A DNA stretch of 64,000 bases from Galbula dea (taxonomy: Eukaryota; Chordata; Aves; Piciformes; Galbulidae). The notes under the pieces were generated by a model. The model was not told the DNA's origin and ran no database searches. It saw only the letters and a list, made by a program, of their open reading frames with translations. Every line of letters starts with the position of its first letter. The stretch's first letter is position 1. A program made the position numbers and the translations under genes. The stretch covers positions 4,861,299-4,925,298 of the forward strand of contig VWZX01004666.1 in assembly GCA_013399015.1 (NCBI GenBank), given 5' to 3'. Below, piece by piece: positions 1-12,839 of this stretch.

Positions 1-819
1 GGTGTCAGTGGGCATTAATCCATGCGGGGCTGCCTGCCCCCACGAAAGGCCCATTTGCCACTGGGGAGGCAGCCAGCGAGGCCCACAGCCGGGGCTGGGA
101 GGTCCCCTGGGCTGGGCTCACATGGAAAGCCCTGCACAAAGAGGGAGAGGAGGGAAAAGCCAGGCGATAATCATCACTCGCAAAAGCATATCATGATGCT
201 TTGGGGATGCTTGGCCAGGAGAATGGGGCCATCCAGCCACTCAGAGAGTTTCTGGGAGAGCTTTCTCTGGCTGCCATAGACACTGTGGCTCTGGGGACAC
301 TTAGCAACTGGGTGATGGGAATGGCAGCTTGGGCCCGGCCTACCCTGCCAGCAGCCAGGCTAGAGGGTGCTTGGGGGCTTTGCTTCCTGCCAGTGTTATC
401 CAACTGGGCACAGCCAAGAGTAGTGGTTTGGCCAGGTTGGAGCCAGGAACACTGCTCCAGAGGCCAAGCCGTGTCCGGGAGGGGAAAGCCCCCAGCCACT
501 GCTTCAACCTTTCACTCAGGCCTCAGCAAGGAGCTACCCAGCCAAGGCCTGGAGCTGAGGGCTCTGCTTGGGAAACTGGTGAGCTGTTTCCCCACTGGGT
601 AGTGGAGCCAAAGGTATGGAACCCTCTGCCAAGGGTACTTGCAAAGCCTTAGGGAATTTCACATTTCCCATCATCATGGGTGGGAGGCCAAGGGCCCACT
701 GCCTCCACAGGGACACGAGCCCATACTCCCGGGGCAGCATGTGCTCCTGTCCTTGCAGGCGGCATGCTGCCAGGGCTGCAAATACATCAGCGGCTGGGTT
801 TGGTGTGCATTTGCTGCAC
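1..819. other. intronic sequence, nothing recognised
   Basis: GC-moderate sequence with overlapping short open frames only. A small perfect inverted repeat, AAAGCAT-ATCATG-ATGCTTT, lies at 183-202. Confidence 0.6.
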
Positions 820-1260
820 TGTGACAATAAAATGCCTCTCGGGTTACTGGGAAGGTATCGGCGCCGAGCAGACGAGGAGGGAGCACACGTGGGCCTGTAA
901 CTCCTTCCTGTCTGCCGGGCTGTCTGTCAGGCCTTCCTCCCCCTGTCAATGTCACTTTATTTGCTGCTGGGGTGGCGATAGGATCACTATTAAAAGCACA
1001 AGTAGTAGGCATTAAAATGCATTTCAGTTAGTCCAGGATAATAAAGGCACGTGAGGGGTAGGGGGGAGGTGAAAAGAAGGAAGTTTTAACTCGCTAATAA
1101 AAATCAAATGCAGGCAGTTTGCAGGAGCGAGCGGCTCTGCGCTTTGCCTTTCCCTTGTTAAGGGCCCGCTGCCATAAATAACTTCCCTGAGCGAAAGCAG
1201 AGGAGAGCTGGAGAGCAAGGACGCAGCAACACAAAATTTTTCATTTTTCTCCATAAATCA
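820..1260. promoter_or_regulatory. CNE-like block with AT-rich homeodomain-type motifs
   Basis: Repeat-free sequence containing GACAATAAAATG, CACTTTATTTG, ATTAAAATGCATTT and GCTAATAAAAATCAAATG. This mix of TTTAT (caudal/Hox-type), TAAT and TGCAT motifs is typical of developmental enhancers. Conservation was not tested. Confidence 0.35.
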
Positions 1261-2870
1261 TTTCAGTGTGTGATAATATTTGTTTTTTCTAATGAGTCTC
1301 CTGTGATCCATTCTGGGAGCTAACATCAGGACCTGTCAGGGTGTGATGTGTGGGGTACTTCAGCACTTTACAAAAACTGCCGCCTCTACAGATTCCCCCC
1401 CTTCCCACCCCTCACTTATGCTCAGGACAAAGTGGCCACATTTTTTTTTCTCTAGGATTTCAGGATCTCTCTCCTTTTGCACAAAGTTCCTCAGCATCAA
1501 GCTAAATGAAGATGGCTCCCAGAAAACCAAACCCTCTGGTTTTTCCTTTCTCTTTGTCCTCCAGAGCAGCTCACTTCCAGGATGGTCGTCTCTTTGGGTG
1601 AGAATAAGCCAGATGCAAATGCGAAAACCCCAAAGAAAACACTAGTGGTGAACCCCCTATGGAAGACTGACAAAAGGCAGCTCCCCCGAGCTGTTTAATG
1701 CCTCATACCTGCCACACGTGCCCTGACACATGAGCAGCCCAACAGTGAGACTGGCGCTGATCCAGGTCTCTGTGTCCCCACCCCAGTCCATGATCTGACT
1801 CCCCTGCATCTTCATGAAGTCCCAGACACCCCCATTAGCACTATGGTGAATGCATGAAGCTGCATTTCCACAGAGGGCATGCCCCCTCCCATACATCTTA
1901 TTTTGGTCAAAGCCCAAGAACTTCACAACTGGACTCTCTAATGGAAAGCCTCTGAGCAAAGTCCTGCTTGTTTCGGAAATGGAGCTCAACACTCTTGTGG
2001 ACGTGATTGTGTGCCACAAGGGCCCAAAAAGTGGGGATAAGGTTTCATTGATATTCCTTCCATTCCTTCACCCTACTGGCTCCTCAGTAATCACTGCTTC
2101 AAACCAAAAAGCAACCTCAGCTAAATGAGATATCGCATCTCAGACCTGGAGAGAAGAGAGCAGGCTGGATTTGGGGTGGGAACAAGACCGCATGCATTCA
2201 CACATATGTGACCAGACTGGCATCAGCCCTGATTACGACAACCAGAAATGATGACAAATAGATCAACAGAGCACTGGGCACCCAAGCTGGTGGATTCAAC
2301 TGCTATGCACAGGAGTACAGCTCCATGGCACCACCTTCAATGTCCCAGCTGAGCACCAACAGACCACAGAGACTAATTTCAGTCTGTGCCTTGGTACATA
2401 TCTGAGTCATGCAGGCAGGAGAGACAGAGGTTGCCGCCAGTGTCTTATGGTCTAATTTAAATGGAAAACACCTATATTCTGGGAGGACTGTACATCATCA
2501 GATACATGGTTGGAAGACAGAGACCACTTTGGTGAGAATAAAGGGAAAGTAAAGTGGGACACAAAGTATAATATACAGAAAACAGGAGAGGAAAGGAACC
2601 CAGAAGTCAACTTCAGGCTGACATCTATCTCTCAATAGCTTGGAAATCACTGAAAACTATGAAGATACTTTGCTCTGAGCATCACATACCAAGAGCACTA
2701 ACACACCATAATCCTGTGCTACAAGAAAGCAGGATATCCCTGCAGGGCTGGAAACCGAGGCCAACCCTTGCTCCTCTACAGTATGACCCAGGTGACAAAG
2801 AGCTCATTCTGGCTCGCTCCAATTCTTCTCCTTGCTCCTGCAATCATCACCATGACTGCCAGAGCCAAGG
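1261..2870. other. intronic sequence, nothing recognised
   Basis: Unremarkable mixed-composition sequence; no repeat family, exon or motif cluster that I can support. Confidence 0.55.
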
Positions 2871-2878
2871 CTGCTCTT

Positions 2879-2925
2879 AGCATCACCATCATCATCAGGG
2901 TTGTTATTATTATTAACATCATTGT
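2879..2925 (+). repeat. trinucleotide-rich tract (CAT)n then (TTA)n
   Basis: A short run of CATCACCATCATCATCA is followed by TTATTATTATTAACATCATT. Both are imperfect. Confidence 0.8.
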
Positions 2926-3099
2926 TATGGTGTTTCCAGAGGAGGCTCTTAACTTCAGTCGTCAGGATAAAGGCAAGCTGGTGGCATCTTCAGGGAGCCA
3001 TAATGGTATGGGGCCCAGCTCAGTGTGTGTTTACTCTCTGCCAATGTATGTGAGAGAGGAAAAGAGAGAGGTAGTGAGATAAACACTGTCATGGGCTGC

Positions 3100-3545
3100 T
3101 TCCATCATCTACTCACAAGAGCATAATAAAGCCCTTGTAATATACTAGAACTTGTGTGGTCCCGGGGTCTAATTTGCATACTAATTACTCAGTGCAAATG
3201 GGAATGAGAGGTAGGGGGAGGGTGTGCGGGTGAAGGGGACTGGACTATTTGCTCTGCCGTTTCATATCATGCTAACAAGCTAATCCGGCGTGCAGTTAGC
3301 TCCTGATATATAACTGCTCATTAGTATTATAATAAAGTACATGAAACAACCATAAAACGTTATATACTGCACAAGTGTTGTTTTCTTGCCAATTATCTGC
3401 AGGCGGATTTATCACCACAGTTGTTGCAAATTCCCCTTGGTGAGGTTTGGGTCGAATAAAGAAAGGTGTTGGTGTGAGGGGGGAGGGGGGGGGGCTCCTT
3501 TCAAGGGGGAGAACATGTGTTTTCTTAAGTAGCACTTACCGATGC
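3100..3545. promoter_or_regulatory. CNE-like block with POU octamer pair and TAAT sites
   Basis: A perfect octamer ATTTGCAT lies at 3172-3179, TAATTA at 3182-3187, and GTGCAAAT at 3192-3199 in the opposite orientation. Further right are GCTAATCCGG, CATTAGTATTATAATAAAG and ATAAAACG. The block is repeat-free apart from a G-rich tract at 3475-3495. Confidence 0.42.
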
Positions 3546-5004
3546 GCCATTTCATATGAGAGAGAGGGTGAATGCTGCATCCTTAGGAGGCTGAGAGGGG
3601 AAGAGAGCCCAGGGCTCCATGATTAAATCAAACAAACTTGTGTCAATTAGGGAAACAGGACCATAAGGATGGACTTCAACCCAGAAGAAATCAACTAAGG
3701 ACAAGGTGCTGTCTTTTTCCTGCTACATTCTTCTAAGGTAGAAGGACCACAGACAGTCATATGAGATAGAAAAGTAGCTCCATTTGATATAAAAATGGCT
3801 TGCTTGGCACATTTGCCCACAATGAGGCAAATTCCTCAGAGAAGACAAATCCAACCCAGAACCCTCTTCCAAATCCTGCTGTATCTTCTCCTTCCCACCA
3901 CTGCTCTGGGATCATGCAAGAATTGACAAACTGCAGTGTGCAGCACCTCCCAGGTCTGTGCACTGCTTCTGTCCCTGTGGCTGATGTTTCTGCCCTTCCA
4001 GTCATTAGCACTGCCCCAAAACTTGCTGCATCGCACAGACGTGCTGAGTAGCTCTGTATTGCAGTGAAAATCATGAAGATCAGATGGTTCACTGCTTAAA
4101 CTGGGTGGTCAGAGGTCACCATCCCCTGTCCTCTGATAGGCATGGAGTCAGTTACAAAACTCTTTGACAGACATAAGCAGAGCACAGTGATTTGCAGGCC
4201 ATGGTCTGTGGCCCCTGAAGGTCCATGGATTACTTTTCAGCTACCCAGGAATGCAAGAAAAGCAAACTGAGGATCAAATAGTGCTCTGCATGTGGGCTCT
4301 ACACCTCCAGTGGAAACTTCCCAGGGTACCACAAAATGAGAAGGGGCTGAAAGCTGTTGGGAGGATGTGGATGGTAGAGCGCCCACAGTGGAAGAGGCCT
4401 AGATAGGGCTGCCAGGAAAACCTGCTGCACCCATTAGCAGAGACAGGGCACTATGTACCAGTCCCTGTTTCAGCCTGGGAAGGATAGGCAACATATTAAT
4501 GCTGTAGCCTTCGCAGGGTGCATGCAGGAGTGGAGGCTTGGGGTCTTTCACTGACATTCTCTAAGAGAAGCTATGACAACCCATCTCCATGCTTAGCTCT
4601 TTTCAGAGATGCTTTTTGCTCAGAGAAGCACACCACTTTCCTGAACCTCCTGGTTTTCATCTTCCCAGGACATGTGCAATGCAGCCAGGCCCAAACGCAT
4701 AAACAACAGGTACTTTTAAAACTTCTACCAGCCTCAGCATCCCACTTTGTTCTCCCAGAGAAGTACCCCTTGCAGAGAAAGCTCCCAGCTATGTCTTTTG
4801 CCATTGTATCCTCACAAACACAAACTGCTGTGAACGTGCTTCCACCCACCCTGTGCTGGCACACTTTCACCCAGACATGCACTGCCTGGTGTACACAAGG
4901 TTGTGTTTCCAAACACTTAAGCAAGGCAATACGAAGGCACATGTTCTTTTCCATGGAGACGCAGCGGTATAAATCCCACCCATTTTCCTTCTTACAAACA
5001 GGGG

Positions 5005-5006
<2 letters not shown>
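3546..5006. other. intronic sequence, nothing recognised
   Basis: Ordinary sequence; several open frames of 60-190 codons overlap on both strands without protein-like features. Confidence 0.55.
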
Positions 5007-5059
<53 letters not shown>

Positions 5060-5074
5060 CGCACACACACACGC
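5007..5074 (+). repeat. (AC)n microsatellite
   Basis: About 34 AC units with two interruptions by ACGC near the right end. The open frames crossing it (Thr-His or Cys-Val runs) are artefacts. Confidence 0.98.
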
Positions 5075-5096
5075 CCCCTTGCTGTGAACTATTTGC

Positions 5097-5340
5097 TTAT
5101 TTATGGATTGTTTTCGTCAAGTGGATACAGGACTGACAGCTCTCAGTGGTGGGGCTCTGTCTAACTCTGTAATAAGACGCATGATATCCATTCTGCTGCC
5201 AGCGGGAAGTGAATGACGCCAACCCCATCACCCATGCCCGGTCCTGCCCGAGCCGGCCTTCGCCTTGACGAGCTACGCAGCTTGTTAGCATCACAATATT
5301 GGGAGCAAAATGTGACCCAGCGCTGCCATACCGCCTCCTA
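5097..5340. promoter_or_regulatory. CNE-like block
   Basis: Balanced, repeat-free sequence with dense motifs such as GATTGTTTTCGTCAAG, GTAATAAGACGCATGATATC, GTGAATGACGCC and GTTAGCATCACAATATTGG (CACAATAT resembles a SOX site). It retains CpG dinucleotides, which is unusual for neutral intron. Confidence 0.33.
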
Positions 5341-5406
5341 CCTCGGTCTGAAAAGAGAGGGGGAGACACACACGCTCACATCCCGACACCGAGAGAAGGC
5401 ACAAAT

Positions 5407-5426
5407 CCCCCCCCCCCCCCCCCCCN
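5407..5426 (+). repeat. poly-C tract ending in an N
   Basis: Nineteen C residues followed by one ambiguous base at 5426. The true length is probably unresolved in the assembly. Confidence 0.97.
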
Positions 5427-5429
5427 TTT

Positions 5430-6015
5430 AATAAACTAATCGGAGAAGAAACTCCTTCCTCTGGGAGACAGTCTCTGAGCAAATGCCAGCACTGGCTCTG
5501 TCCTGCTCTGCCCACCCCGTAGCTGCGCTGGGACATCGTGGAAGGGTCTTCCCTGGACCCTGTCTGCTGCGATTGGCCTGGCAGCATCTGTCCCCCGCTG
5601 CCACTGCCTAATGGGATGCAGCAAGGAGCATCCTAGCAGAGCTCGGCAAACGAAGGCTGCTGGGGCCCATTTGCAGACACCAGCGTCCCAGGCTGGGTCA
5701 GGAGGAGTCACCACAGGGAACAGTGCAGGAGCACCGGAGGACCCCGCTCTCCCTCCCCAAACCCCTCTGGTGACCGGGAGGGGAACTCCTACTTACAGCT
5801 TGCTCCCAGGAGATAAATAGACCTCCGTAAAAAAATTGCTATATCCTTTCAATAAAGATTTTTTTTCCTCTTTCCCAGACAGCTTGTGAAATGTTTTAAA
5901 AGCTTCTCACATTTCCCGTGAAACCCACAGAGAAGAGTTTTGCTTGTTATCAGCCCTGGAAGCCCCTGATAGACAGATGATATTTTTCCCCCTCCTTTCT
6001 CTCTCTCGCACTCTC
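5430..6015. other. intronic sequence, nothing recognised
   Basis: GC-moderate sequence with no recognised exon or repeat. A (CT)n-rich stretch precedes the poly-T at 6016. Confidence 0.5.
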
Positions 6016-6031
6016 TTTTTTTTTTTTTTTT
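6016..6031 (+). repeat. poly-T tract
   Basis: Sixteen T residues immediately left of a CNE-like block, preceded by a (CT)n stretch. Confidence 0.9.
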
Positions 6032-6320
6032 ACAAGCTGAAAAGAGAGTCACAGTGTGTTTTATAACCAGCTCTCTGCATTTCAAAAGCTCAACGAGAGC
6101 TCTCTGCTAACCCCGATAAGCCCAGGGCTCTTAGTGTCTTAAATACCTTTGACAAGCTATACATTACAACGCTAATAATTTGCCAAATTTGCGCCCATAA
6201 TATGATATCTGTAAAACGTCAAGGGTGGTAATGCGATTAGCGGCCTCAAATGAAATATCGAACATTCAGTGTTTAGGCCCTGAATAGGGGAGAAAGGAAA
6301 GGAAATCAATTTCAAAAGCA
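6032..6320. promoter_or_regulatory. strong CNE-like block
   Basis: Contains TTTTATAACC, AACCCCGATAAGCCC, TTAAATACCTTTGACAAGC (TCF/LEF-like CTTTGA), CGCTAATAATTTGCC, CCATAATATGATATC and GGTAATGCGATTAGCGGCC (K50 homeodomain-type GATTA). The retained CpGs and dense AT-core motifs without repeats suggest constraint. Confidence 0.45.
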
Positions 6321-8914
6321 GGAGGGAAAGAAGCGATAAGCGTGTAATAAAAAGGGAGAGAGGGGAACATGGACAGGCTGGGAGAAAGAGCATCTTGTTT
6401 TTCATTCTTCCCTTTTTAAGGCATTCAAGCCTTAAAAGGAGAAAAAAAAAAAAAAGAGAGAGAGAGAGAAAGCACAAACAAACATCTCTGAATTAAGTTG
6501 GCTGCAACTTCTCAAAATAACATTTGGCTATGCTAACAACCCTAGGGTTTGGTTGATGGCAAAGGTGGGGGAAGGACTCACTATTTGCTCTCTGATCCCC
6601 CCCATCCAACTCCCCACCCCGAACAGTTCAGGTCCATAAAACACAGGATGTGAAATTACAAGTAGTTTGAGGGTGGGCTGCCCCCTCCTCTCTCCCCCAC
6701 TCAAGATGGGGGGAATCATAATGTACTAATTATCTGAAACCACTCTGAGTAGAAAAGAAACTGTCACATACCAGGCTGTAGACTAAATAACAAACACCCA
6801 GCACCTGCGGCTTTATGAGCGCTTGCTGTGCAAGGCAGGCAAAGGGAGGGAATTCCCAGCTCCCCACTGGCACAGTGGACAGGATCCTGCCAGGATAGGG
6901 TACCGGATGCTGCGACCCAGAGCTGAGCAGGAACTGGACCCTGCAAGTTGCTGAAATCCATACGTGAATCTCATTGCTCTTGCTGTCATAGGCTTTACAT
7001 TTGGTTTGGTGTGAAAATGAATCTTTTGCCAGAGTTTGGATGGGAAGTAGGAGAACACCAAGAGAACCCATCAAAGAAGGGGAAGAAGAAGGGGGCAGTC
7101 AACAATGTCAGGTCTGAATTCCAGAAACTGGCAGATCTGGACACTGCTGAGACAGCAAGGGTTGGAACATACTGTGGCAGACCCTCAAACCAGCGCAACC
7201 AGGAAGAAAATCCACCAGGAGAGCCACCAGGTAGTGACTCTGTCTCTCTATCCCTCTTTGCCACAGCATGAGTCTGGAGAACGTTGTGCCTGTATTCAAA
7301 ACGACTTGTGGGTGCTCAGCTGTCTGGGGTTAAGAGAGACCAAAGCAATGTGGCAGGGTCAGACTGCTGCCAGTCCCACGTGTCTTGTAGGGTAAGCAGC
7401 AGCCTCAGAGGCTGCAGGAGAGCCAGGATGCACACTTTGCATGGCAACAGCTTCATGCTCCTTGGCCCCTCTTGGGTTTCAGCCTCTGTAACAAGGCTGA
7501 CAAGAGAAGAACAGCAGAGTCCCTGACATTATGTGCATGTGCTATCAGAAAGTGAGTTGAGGGCCACCAAAACCCTCCCATGGAGCATTAATAATGGTAC
7601 TTGAACAGTAGAAAAGCTGCATGAGCACCATGGCTACTGGATACCACCAAGTCAGCAGGAGGCTACTTTCTAAAGCTTGGGATTGCTTGGTCCTACAGGA
7701 GTTCCAGCAGGCAAGCCTGGTGCTGGTGTCCTGGGGCTTAGCTACTCCTCCTATAGGGAATGCAACATAGCATTCTTCCTGAAAACCAGCTCCCAGGCAG
7801 TCAAACAGCCAGGAGTATTGGTTTAAGGTCAGGGTACTCCCCTTCTCCCTCCCACTACAAGCAGCAAGTGCTTTGACTTAATGCTCCTGGATCTGCATTC
7901 ACAGTCCAGCTTAGCCAGCATCTGTAAACTCACCACAGGTAGGGAGAATTCACACTGGCCCAGTGCTGGTGATGGGTACAGCAGAGCCAGAACAAACACC
8001 TGCACAGCCACCAGAAGCACACCCTATTGCAACCTGCAAATCCCCCAGACCCTTCTCAAAGGTGCTGGGGTCTCCAGGTGGCCTGCCTGGGGCAGTTGGA
8101 GAGCGGAAGGTGCTGGTCCCCAGTGGGAACAAGAAAACACACCAGTGTAGGGGCAGAGCACGTGCCCCTTGGCCAAGCATGGAATGGCCATTACAGGGCC
8201 ACTTCTTGCGGCATCACGAGTCATTAAAGACAAGAGCGCTTGGGGAATCATCAGCACCAGCCAAACGACTTTCCCAGATGTGGCTCATTCTCAGGATGTG
8301 TGAGCCCCTACGGACACCCACCTCCGATTCCAGCTCCTCCAGACAAAACATTCCCAGCGTTGGAGTCTCCACCCAGGACCCTGCTTGCAGAAGCTTTCTA
8401 GGCCATTTAGCAGGAGGCACTGTTTGGTTTTGAACAGATGTTGCCTTCCCCATGCCCCCAAGGTCCCCAGCAGCTCTGCTGCCTTTGAGCTGGGAAGGCA
8501 AACGAGTTTTGCACACTTGTTTAAGGGCAGTCAGGTGCATGCGCACAAGCACACACATTCACACACACACACACGATCTTGACAGTAGGGTGGGCAGAGA
8601 GGCACCCCAGAGCAAACCGAAGCAAGCACTGGGAACAGTTATGCTTATGCTCAGCTTTTAGTGTTAGAAGGATTTCCCTTCCCAACAACCAGCCAGCGAC
8701 ACATACATTGGATCTTTGCATTTCCATCTTTAAACTGGAGTTAAGCGTATTCCCCCTGGGAGACATGGAGGGCTCAGATGGCTGGAGAAGCTGGGCCAAG
8801 GAAAGGCCCTCTCCAGGCAGACTACAGTGGCATGTGGGCTTGATGAACAAACACAGAGCTTCTGTGCTGCAACTCTCAATTTCCTAGGCTGAAGAACAGA
8901 CAACTGCTTGTAGC
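6321..8914. other. intronic sequence, mostly unremarkable
   Basis: Includes a short A/GA-rich tract near 6440-6470 and the (AC)n at 8549. No exon, CR1 or motif cluster that I can support. Confidence 0.5.
8549..8574 (+). repeat. short (AC)n tract
   Basis: Imperfect AC repeat of about 13 units with one ATTC interruption. Confidence 0.9.
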
Positions 8915-8998
8915 TCATAAATAAATAAACTAAATAAACTTATAAACTTATTTATAATATATACACTTATAAACTTTATATATAAACTTATTTATTCC
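8915..8998 (+). repeat. AT-rich imperfect tandem array (ATAAACTTA-like unit)
   Basis: The stretch repeats ATAAACTTA / TTATAAACTT units several times, mixed with TATATA. It is nearly free of G and C, unlike its flanks. Confidence 0.85.
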
Positions 8999-10899
8999 CA
9001 AACCATCATATCAGAGTGGGCCAGCTGGGGTCTGCAAATTCACCATGTATTCAGTGAGCTCAGGTTACCCTCCTGGACCATGGCATACCACTTCCAACCC
9101 AGCTATACACAGGGAATGGTGTTTGCTGAGATTAGTAATTTCTCTGCTCAGTCTGGTCCAAATGACTATTGATCCCATAACACAGAGGTGTAACAACAGC
9201 CCTCAGGCATTTTCATTGAGATACCCTGCTTTAAGCTCCTTGTCTTTCTCAAACTGTACAACTGCAAATCTACTGATTTTGTTTTGGTCAGAACGGGCAC
9301 AAGACATCTGTACAAGCCCTCTTCGGCCATTCCCGTGGAACAAATGTACCTGCTATACATCCAAGCTGACCCTTGAAATCAGTCCTTGAACAATATTGCC
9401 TGACTTCCACTGGATGACAGACATGACAAGCCTTGAGCTTATTTGCTAGACACACTTAAAGGTCCTAGTGTCAGTAGAGTGAGAGAATTGGGACCCTTTC
9501 AACCAACAAACTAACTTACAGACACACATCCCAATTCATCACCTTTCTGTCTATAAGGCCAGTACAACTTTGTGCTAAATCCAGCTTGGAGACAGAGGAA
9601 TTTGTAACTCAGTGTGAATCTGGAAACATCTTCTAGAATATCTTTGTGATCCAAATTGCAGTGATGCTATTTGTCACTGAGCTGTTATAACTATATGTGA
9701 TAAGCATGTTTACACTACAACACGTACACACTTTTTGAGGGCTCCTGCAGGGTTCTTGTACAAGTTTGAGACTCTGTACCAAGCAGTATATAGAAAATCA
9801 CACAGACACACACAAATGCTCATGGTACTGTGCCTCCAAGCTTCTATTTGCAGTCACACTTCCAAGCCTGTGGTTGCTTTCTAGCTAAGATCCTTCAGAG
9901 TGCAATCTTACAGTATATAGGGTTCATTAGCACACATCCTCATCCAAGGGAAAATAAGCTGACTGATATAACTGAGTGAGGAAAAGTGCAAGGGAAGATG
10001 CAGTAGCAGGGAAAACCTGGGTGATGGCAGGAGACACTAAGATGGACCTTATCATGGCAACACAAAAGATGCAGCACAGTCCAGGCCTGCAAAGGAATCG
10101 GAGCTCGGAACAGTGTTTCACTCTGGCCAGTACTGACATTGTCATATTGAAGAAAAGACACAGTCCTCTGGGACTGCAGTGCTGGCGAGAAGCAGAGATG
10201 ATCTGGAGCACAGCAGCAAGAGATCCTGGGAGATCACCATGGAGCTGACAGGCTGGGGGAGCTGTGGTTATGTTCAAGGAAGGAAGTTTACAGGGTCCAA
10301 AAATTGGTAAGATATCGTGGACCTGTACTCAATACCAGACCAAACATTAAAGCAAACACAGTGTGCTGAGAGCTAAGGGGACAGTAGTGCAGCCTGCAGA
10401 CACAGTGCCACCCTTTCCCTGGCTCACTGGCTGTATATCCCTTTCACTATTCTCAGCATGCACAGGATCTTGTAACACCTACAAGGGGAGATAGAGAAAG
10501 GTAGAAGGGATCTCACTTGGTGATGTGGACAGCAAGGGGAAACAAGCCCTCTCCACTGCTCCGGCTTCTGCACTCTTCTGTGCTCCTCGCTTTCTTATGC
10601 TGACAGCCTTGGCATAGCTGAGCTTCAGAAAATCTCAGTGTGGTCCCCACATGAAGGAGACTTCAGCAGTGCCAGCTTCCAGCATCTGACCCAGAGCTTT
10701 AAAATCCTGGGTGCTGCACGGAGGGCTCTCTTGTTCAGGGACCTGAATTCTGACTTTGATTAAGTGACAGTCATGAAAACACACAGACACAAACCCAGTG
10801 CGAGGCAACATCCCCAGAGGAATGGGAAAAAAAGAGATAAAAACCAAACAGCCGTTTTCACCCCCCAAAGCGTATAATTTTGTGTAAATTTTTACTTTA
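8999..10899. other. intronic sequence, nothing recognised
   Basis: Ordinary composition and short random open frames only. Confidence 0.55.
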
Positions 10900-11060
10900 A
10901 ACATCTCTTTTTTTCCTGAGCTGTGATATAGGCCCTGTCAAAACCAGGGCCAATTACTGCCATTAGGTTCCCATTATGTCACTGCTTCTCCCCCCATTAT
11001 GAAGGTCTTCGGCACACAGAGCTATAATCTTCACTCACTCTCGCTCCATCACTCCCAGAA
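10900..11060. promoter_or_regulatory. CNE-like block with a short hairpin
   Basis: A perfect inverted repeat GGCCCTG-tcaaaac-CAGGGCC lies at 10931-10951, followed at once by CAATTACTGCCATTAGG and CCATTATGTCAC, which are homeodomain-type ATTA cores. The block is repeat-free. Confidence 0.38.
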
Positions 11061-12839
11061 GGAACAAAATTGTTTAAAAAAAATAAAGCCTCTATTTTGC
11101 CCCTGTCAACACTGAAAAGGAAGGAAGGGAAAAATAAAGAAACTGGTAAAGTTTTTAACTGTGAGGTTGCCAAAAGGACCAAGAGAAAGAGTTCAGCACA
11201 GCTGAGGCATATGAAACTGGGGCTTGCAGGAGGACTCTGTAGAATCACCCAAATGAATTGCTCTCCTTACCCCTCACTGGGGAGACATTTACTTCACTTC
11301 CACTCTGCCAAAGCAGATCTGTGGTAAGACTGACTCTGCCACTGGGAACAGAGAAACAGAGAATGATTGCTGGGAGCAGCACAAAATTCATGTTCCGCAT
11401 CACATTCCTCATGCCAGGGGTTACAGCTATCTGTTGCTAAAGCAAGTACCCTGTCTGTTTCCAAATGCTAACCAACCTCTTCCCCCAAAGTCCTAGCACT
11501 GAGCTGGAAGTGATCCGAGAGCATCCTTGGACACTCATGGACCTGACATCTGCTGCCTTTGAGGCAGAGACTTGCAGGATTATGCCAAGGAAGGACGACT
11601 AGCTGAGGAGGGCTGAGATGACCATGCTCTGAGTCCTGAGAAACAAGAGCCTAAAAGACACACCAAATGAATACATGTGGGAGCAGAGCTCAGCAAGGGT
11701 GTCATACAGCTCATGAAGAATCATAAGGTACAGGCACTTAAAGGGGCTGTACTCTTGCCACAGTAAGAGCAGCACTGGCCCAGGGGCTTAAGAGAATGTA
11801 TCGTCCCAAACACATTCACACATGCCCACAGCTAGCCAAGACCATGTGATTGTACATCAGGAGAATGCTACTAGGCACATCCTCAAAAGCTCTGCTGGTT
11901 CTCTCAAGTCCTGCTTCTCCCTGGGATGCTGGGAGATAAAAGTGCAGTGTCTGCAGTTGTCTGCAGTAAGCTCAGTGCAAAGGCACAAAGTGAGCGCAGC
12001 AAGAGGCTTTGCACCATTGCGCTCATTGCCATATGTCCAAGCAAGCTGCGTCTTCCTTAATGCTGTTCCTGGCTTTTTCTTGATCCCGTTATCCTGCATT
12101 TTGTGTGAGATTCGTGCAAAAGCCAAGGGATGGATCTACCCCAGCTTCCTATGGGAGCTGGACGTGGTCAGAACAGCTTCAAGTAAAATGAATGACTAGA
12201 GACATTGAAATGCAATACTGAATCCATCTCCCTCAGCGCCAGTTAATTCAGACCTAGGGCTCCATTTTGGTCAGGACTGGAGGTGGAAGCAGCGTGGGAA
12301 TCTGATGTGGTATCAAGTAACAGCAGAAACTCAGATCAAAGCATCCAGGGAGAGCCACTGCTCAGCAATCACATGGAGCTCACGGCCCCAAGATGTGAGG
12401 AAGGAGCACATGTACTTTCCACTCAGCTGCACTTCTTCCCTCTGCCCTTGCTCACATGCAGTTCCCCAGACAAGGACCACAAATCTTCCAAACCTTTCTC
12501 CCTCCTTGTATCCCTGTCTCCCATTGAAAAGTGCTAAAACCAGCAGTTCCCCTCCCAGAGACCTTCCTCTCCCCTCATGGCTCTCGCACCCCTCTCTGGG
12601 GACCCCCTGCAGATGACAGCATCTGGTATCTCTGGAGCTGCAGAGAAGGGGCACAATTTGCCCCTAAACAAAGAAACATCATCTCTGCTAAAGCAATTTC
12701 CACCCTCACTGAGACCTCACAGAGCCATCCTCCCTTTGAATACAAAGGTCTCACCCATTTCTCTACAGAGAGAGGGAGGGAAAGAAAGGGAACAGCAAAA
12801 GAAAAGATGTGGGGAGGCCGGGGGGGACACACAGTGACA
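11061..12839. other. intronic sequence, nothing recognised
   Basis: Mixed composition; several overlapping open frames near 12300-12840 lack protein-like features. Confidence 0.55.

Noticed and set aside
4518..5087. 189- and 165-codon frames on opposite strands
   Set aside because: Both run through the (AC)n microsatellite and end in Thr-His or Cys-Val runs; compositional artefacts.
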